From Stenotrophomonas sp. ISL-67 (GTDB lineage Bacteria > Pseudomonadota > Gammaproteobacteria > Xanthomonadales > Xanthomonadaceae): a stretch of DNA of 64,000 nucleotides. Made by a program: the position numbers and the translations under genes. The notes below the pieces were generated by a model that made no database searches, had not been told where the DNA came from, and saw nothing but the letters and a program-made list of their open reading frames with translations. Below are positions 61,700 to 64,000 of this stretch, piece after piece (positions within the stretch are counted from its first letter, which is position 1; each line of letters begins with the position of its first letter). The DNA lies in assembly GCF_018612915.1 (NCBI RefSeq), contig NZ_JAGGRL010000001.1:1-64000 (forward strand). The letters are read 5' to 3'.

Positions 61700-62088
61700 G
61701 CGCGTCGGACGACGGCAGTAAAGACCGGATCGCCGAGTTCACCGAGTTCCGCCAGCGCATGAACCAGCGCATCCTGGGCGAGCCCAACCAGGTGGTGCGG
61801 CGCTTCTTCGCGCTCGACACCCAGACCTACCAGGCCGGCGCGCTGGATGTGAAGACCAAGGAACTGCTGGGCCTGGTCGCCTCGATGGTGCTGCGCTGCG
61901 ACGACTGCATCAGCTACCACGTGGCCCAGTGCAAGGACGCCGGGGTGACCCGTGAAGAGTTCTTCGAGACCTTCTCGGTGGGCCTGGTGGTCGGCGGCTC
62001 CATCGTCATTCCGCACCTGCGCCGGGCCGTGGATTTCCTGGACCAGCTGGAAGGCGGCGCCGAGGCCCCGGCCGTTCACGAACATTGA
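61696..62088 (+). CDS. Carboxymuconolactone decarboxylase / AhpD-like protein
   Basis: The 130-residue protein has MVLRCDDCISYHVAQCKDAG, with the CxxC and downstream His of AhpD-like enzymes, and VGGSIVIPHLRRAVDFL. Related proteins act in peroxide reduction with thioredoxin-like partners. Overlap with grxC by four bases suggests they work together in thiol redox chemistry. Confidence 0.85.
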   Translation: MSASDDGSKDRIAEFTEFRQRMNQRILGEPNQVVRRFFALDTQTYQAGALDVKTKELLGLVASMVLRCDDCISYHVAQCKDAGVTREEFFETFSVGLVVGGSIVIPHLRRAVDFLDQLEGGAEAPAVHEH

Positions 62089-62094
62089 TACCCG

Positions 62095-62153
62095 GTAGCG
62101 CCGGCCGTTGGCCGGCCCAGGCGATCCGTGGGCCGGCCAACGGCCGGCGCTAC
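62095..62153. repeat. GTAG palindrome dimer, perfect 25-bp arms
   Basis: Arms 62095-62119 and 62129-62153 are exact reverse complements separated by nine bases, GTAG heads outward. It lies 6 nt after the AhpD-like gene and before icd. Confidence 0.9.
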
Positions 62154-62271
62154 CTTGGTCTATTTGGGGTCCGGGGACTGGCTAAGGCATAATTGCGGGT
62201 GAAACTTCCCTTGCGCCGGTGCGTTGTGCACCTGGTTGACGGCGCTCCCCCTCGGTTCGGAAACAGATCAA

Positions 62272-63279
62272 ATGACGCAGAAAATCACGGTCATCCGCGG
62301 TGACGGCATCGGCCCGGAGATCATGGACGCTACCCTGTTCGTGCTCGGCAAGCTGGACACCGGCTTTGAATACGAAGATGCCGACGCTGGCCTGGTCGCA
62401 CTGGAAAAGCACGGCGACCTGATGCCGGCGTCCACGCTGGAATCGATCGCACGCAACAAGATCGCCCTGAAGAGCCCGCTGACCACGCCGGTCGGTGGTG
62501 GCTTCACCTCGATCAACGTCAGCCTGCGCCGCCACTTCGACCTGTACGCCAACGTGCGTCCGGCGGTGTCGTTCCCGAATACCAAGTCGCGTTTCGGCGA
62601 CGGCGTGGACCTGGTCACCGTGCGTGAGAACACCGAAGGCGCGTACCTGGCTGAAGGCCAGGAAGTGTCGGCCGACGGCGAGACCGCCTTCTCCGGCACC
62701 CGCATCACCCGCAAGGGCTCCGAGCGCATCGTGCGCTACGCCTTCGAGCTGGCCCGCAGCACCGGCCGCAAGAAGGTCACCGCCGTGCACAAGGCCAACA
62801 TCATCAAGTCGACCTCGGGCCTGTTCCTGGCCGTGGCGCGCGAAGTGGCGGCCAAGTACCCGGACATCGAGTTCCAGGAAATGATCGTCGACAACTGCTG
62901 CATGCAGCTGGTGATGCGTCCGGAACAGTTCGACGTGATCGTCACCACCAACCTGTTCGGCGACATCATCTCCGACCTGTGCGCCGGCCTCGTCGGCGGC
63001 CTGGGCCTGGCCCCGGGCGCCAACATCGGTGAGAACGCGGCGATCTTCGAAGCCGTGCACGGCACCGCACCGGACATCGCGGGCCAGGGCAAGGCCAATC
63101 CATGCGCGTTGCTGCTGGCCGCCGCGCAGATGCTGGACCACGTCGGCCAGGCCGACAACGCCGAGCGTCTGCGCAAGGCCATCGTGGCCACGCTGGAAGC
63201 CAAGGACTCGCTGACCGGCGACCTCGGCGGCACCGGCAACACCATGGGCTTCGCCCAGGCCATCGCCAGCCGCCTGTAA
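62272..63279 (+). CDS. icd: NAD-type isocitrate dehydrogenase
   Basis: The 335-residue protein is of the short isocitrate/isopropylmalate dehydrogenase type: ITVIRGDGIGPEIMDATLFV at the N-terminus, VRENTEGAYLAEGQEVSADG, and EAVHGTAPDIAGQGKANPCA. This form is close to the NAD-dependent enzymes of eukaryotes and Xanthomonadaceae and unlike the 416-residue NADP enzyme of E. coli. It makes 2-oxoglutarate in the TCA cycle. LeuB-like homoisocitrate activity is less likely. Confidence 0.88.
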   Translation: MTQKITVIRGDGIGPEIMDATLFVLGKLDTGFEYEDADAGLVALEKHGDLMPASTLESIARNKIALKSPLTTPVGGGFTSINVSLRRHFDLYANVRPAVSFPNTKSRFGDGVDLVTVRENTEGAYLAEGQEVSADGETAFSGTRITRKGSERIVRYAFELARSTGRKKVTAVHKANIIKSTSGLFLAVAREVAAKYPDIEFQEMIVDNCCMQLVMRPEQFDVIVTTNLFGDIISDLCAGLVGGLGLAPGANIGENAAIFEAVHGTAPDIAGQGKANPCALLLAAAQMLDHVGQADNAERLRKAIVATLEAKDSLTGDLGGTGNTMGFAQAIASRL

Positions 63280-63300
63280 CCGCGCGGGTCAATGTGCAGA

Positions 63301-63328
63301 AAAGGCACCCGGGAGGGTGCCTTTTTTT
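63301..63328 (+). terminator. Terminator of icd
   Basis: AAAGGCACCC (63301-63310) pairs with GGGTGCCTTT (63315-63324) over GGGA; T continues to 63328. Confidence 0.93.
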
Positions 63329-63373
63329 GTGGGCGATCCGCGGGGCCCTCCTGCGGCGGCGTCTGCGACGTTG

Positions 63374-63433
63374 GTAGCGCCGGCCGTTGGCCGGCCCTCG
63401 GGACCGACTGGGCCGGCCAACGGCCGGCGCTAC
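63374..63433. repeat. GTAG palindrome dimer, perfect 24-bp arms
   Basis: Arms 63374-63397 and 63410-63433 are exact reverse complements with a 12-nt spacer, GTAG heads outward. It lies between convergent genes. Confidence 0.9.
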
Positions 63434-63435
63434 CG

Positions 63436-63458
63436 GTAGCCGGGCTGAGCCCGTCTAC
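63436..63458 (+). repeat. GTAG palindrome, third unit after icd
   Basis: GTAG heads CCGGGCT-GAGCCCG and ends with CTAC, so both ends carry the tetranucleotide. It lies 2 nt from the preceding dimer. Confidence 0.7.
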
Positions 63459-63477
63459 GCAACGTCGATGCCACGCA

Positions 63478-64000
63478 TCAACGTTGCTGGATCTTCGACA
63501 GCAAACGCAGGAACTCCACGTACAGCCACACCAGCGTGACCATCAGCCCGAACGCGCCGTACCACTCCATGTACTTGGGTGCGCGCGCTGCCGCGCCGTT
63601 TTCGATGAAGTCGAAGTCCAGCACCAGGTTCAGCGCAGCCACCACCACCACGAACAGGCTGAAGGCGATGCCCAGCCAGCTGGCCTCATGGATCACCGGC
63701 ACGTTGATGTTGAAGAACCCCAGCACGAACGAGGCCAGGTACAGCAGCGCGATGCCGCCGGTGGCAGCGACCACGCCCAGCTTGAAGTTCTCGGTGACCT
63801 TGATCAGCCCGCTGCGGTAGGCGAACAGCAGTGCGAACAGGGTGCCGAAGGTGAGCAGCACGGCTTGGAACACGATGCCCGGGAAGCGCGCTTCGAACAC
63901 CGCCGAGATGGCGCCCAGGAAGAAACCTTCCACCAGTGCGTACATCGGTGCGGTCACCGGCGACCATTCCTTCTTGAACACCGTCACCAGTGCCAGGATC
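63478..64000 (-). CDS. Bax inhibitor-1 / YccA family protein (partial, 5' end missing)
   Basis: The last 174 codons are in the window and the gene runs out past base 64000. Hydrophobic segments (VFQAVLLTFGTLFALLFAYR; LGVVAATGGIALLYLASFVL; IAFSLFVVVVAALNLVLDFD; YGAFGLMVTLVWLYVEFLRL) fit the YccA/BI-1 membrane fold, with APMYALVEGFFLGAISAVFE near the front. The FIENGAAARAPKYMEWY loop is family-like. Function is a membrane protein of unclear role, convergent with icd. Confidence 0.87.
   Translation of the reverse strand, partial: ILALVTVFKKEWSPVTAPMYALVEGFFLGAISAVFEARFPGIVFQAVLLTFGTLFALLFAYRSGLIKVTENFKLGVVAATGGIALLYLASFVLGFFNINVPVIHEASWLGIAFSLFVVVVAALNLVLDFDFIENGAAARAPKYMEWYGAFGLMVTLVWLYVEFLRLLSKIQQR

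Overview
The window is high-GC DNA from the chromosome of a gammaproteobacterium of the Xanthomonadaceae, most likely Stenotrophomonas. Three things point there: Xanthomonas-type ribosomal proteins and gene order (tuf directly before rpsJ, no rpmJ between secY and rpsM); a class II DAHP synthase and a TorF-type porin; and more than twenty short palindromes headed by the tetranucleotide GTAG, which match the SMAG/REP family known from S. maltophilia. I see no phage, insertion sequence, tRNA, rRNA or CRISPR array.

Layout. 1-14.7 kb: the end of tuf, then the fused S10, spc and alpha ribosomal operons, all on the + strand, from rpsJ to rplQ with secY and rpoA. A good sigma-70 promoter overlaps a perfect palindrome before rpsJ, and several spacers inside the cluster hold strong hairpins, one of them a canonical terminator between rpsN and rpsH. 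14.7-15.3 kb: a gene-free repeat region with two 83-nt cruciform elements whose central stems differ by compensatory changes. 15.3-23 kb: dsbB, class II DAHP synthase and an MscS-type channel (+), then an amidase lipoprotein, a DUF2127 protein and typA (-). 23-27.7 kb: ppiB, mdh, a large modular repeat, an acyl-CoA synthetase of the propionate type and an unknown protein (+). 27.8-33.1 kb (-): a glutathione transferase, a cell-wall hydrolase, fadH, a YczE-like membrane protein and a quinone-oxidoreductase-like enzyme. 33.5-36.6 kb (+): ompA, then a pseudouridine synthase between two small exported proteins that share a 13-residue motif. 36.6-39.9 kb: kbl and tdh (threonine to glycine plus acetyl-CoA), separated by a porin gene on the other strand. 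40.3-42.5 kb: a secreted S46 dipeptidyl peptidase with the DPP7-type glycine. 43-49.4 kb (+): a histidine phosphatase, the conserved folC-dedD-cvpA-purF cluster and a DUF455 protein. 49.4-53.5 kb (-): an orphan Tle1-like/DUF2235 lipase, lpxH, a PAP2 phosphatase and a glycosyltransferase. 53.7-59.4 kb (-): phoB-phoR-ppk1-ppx, with a Pho-box-like site before phoB. 59.6-64 kb: bepA (-), glutaredoxin, an AhpD-like protein and NAD-type isocitrate dehydrogenase (+), and the cut-off end of a Bax-inhibitor-1 family gene (-).

Function. The region is core housekeeping: translation and protein export, central carbon metabolism (mdh, icd), folate and purine synthesis, envelope biogenesis (dsbB, ompA, lpxH, bepA), and phosphate sensing joined to polyphosphate turnover. 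The less ordinary content lies in the intergenic DNA (GTAG palindromes, often as perfect inverted dimers; two larger dispersed repeat families; the covarying 83-nt elements) and in a few accessory proteins: the orphan DUF2235 lipase and the two KRMTADEFDAWMK-motif proteins.
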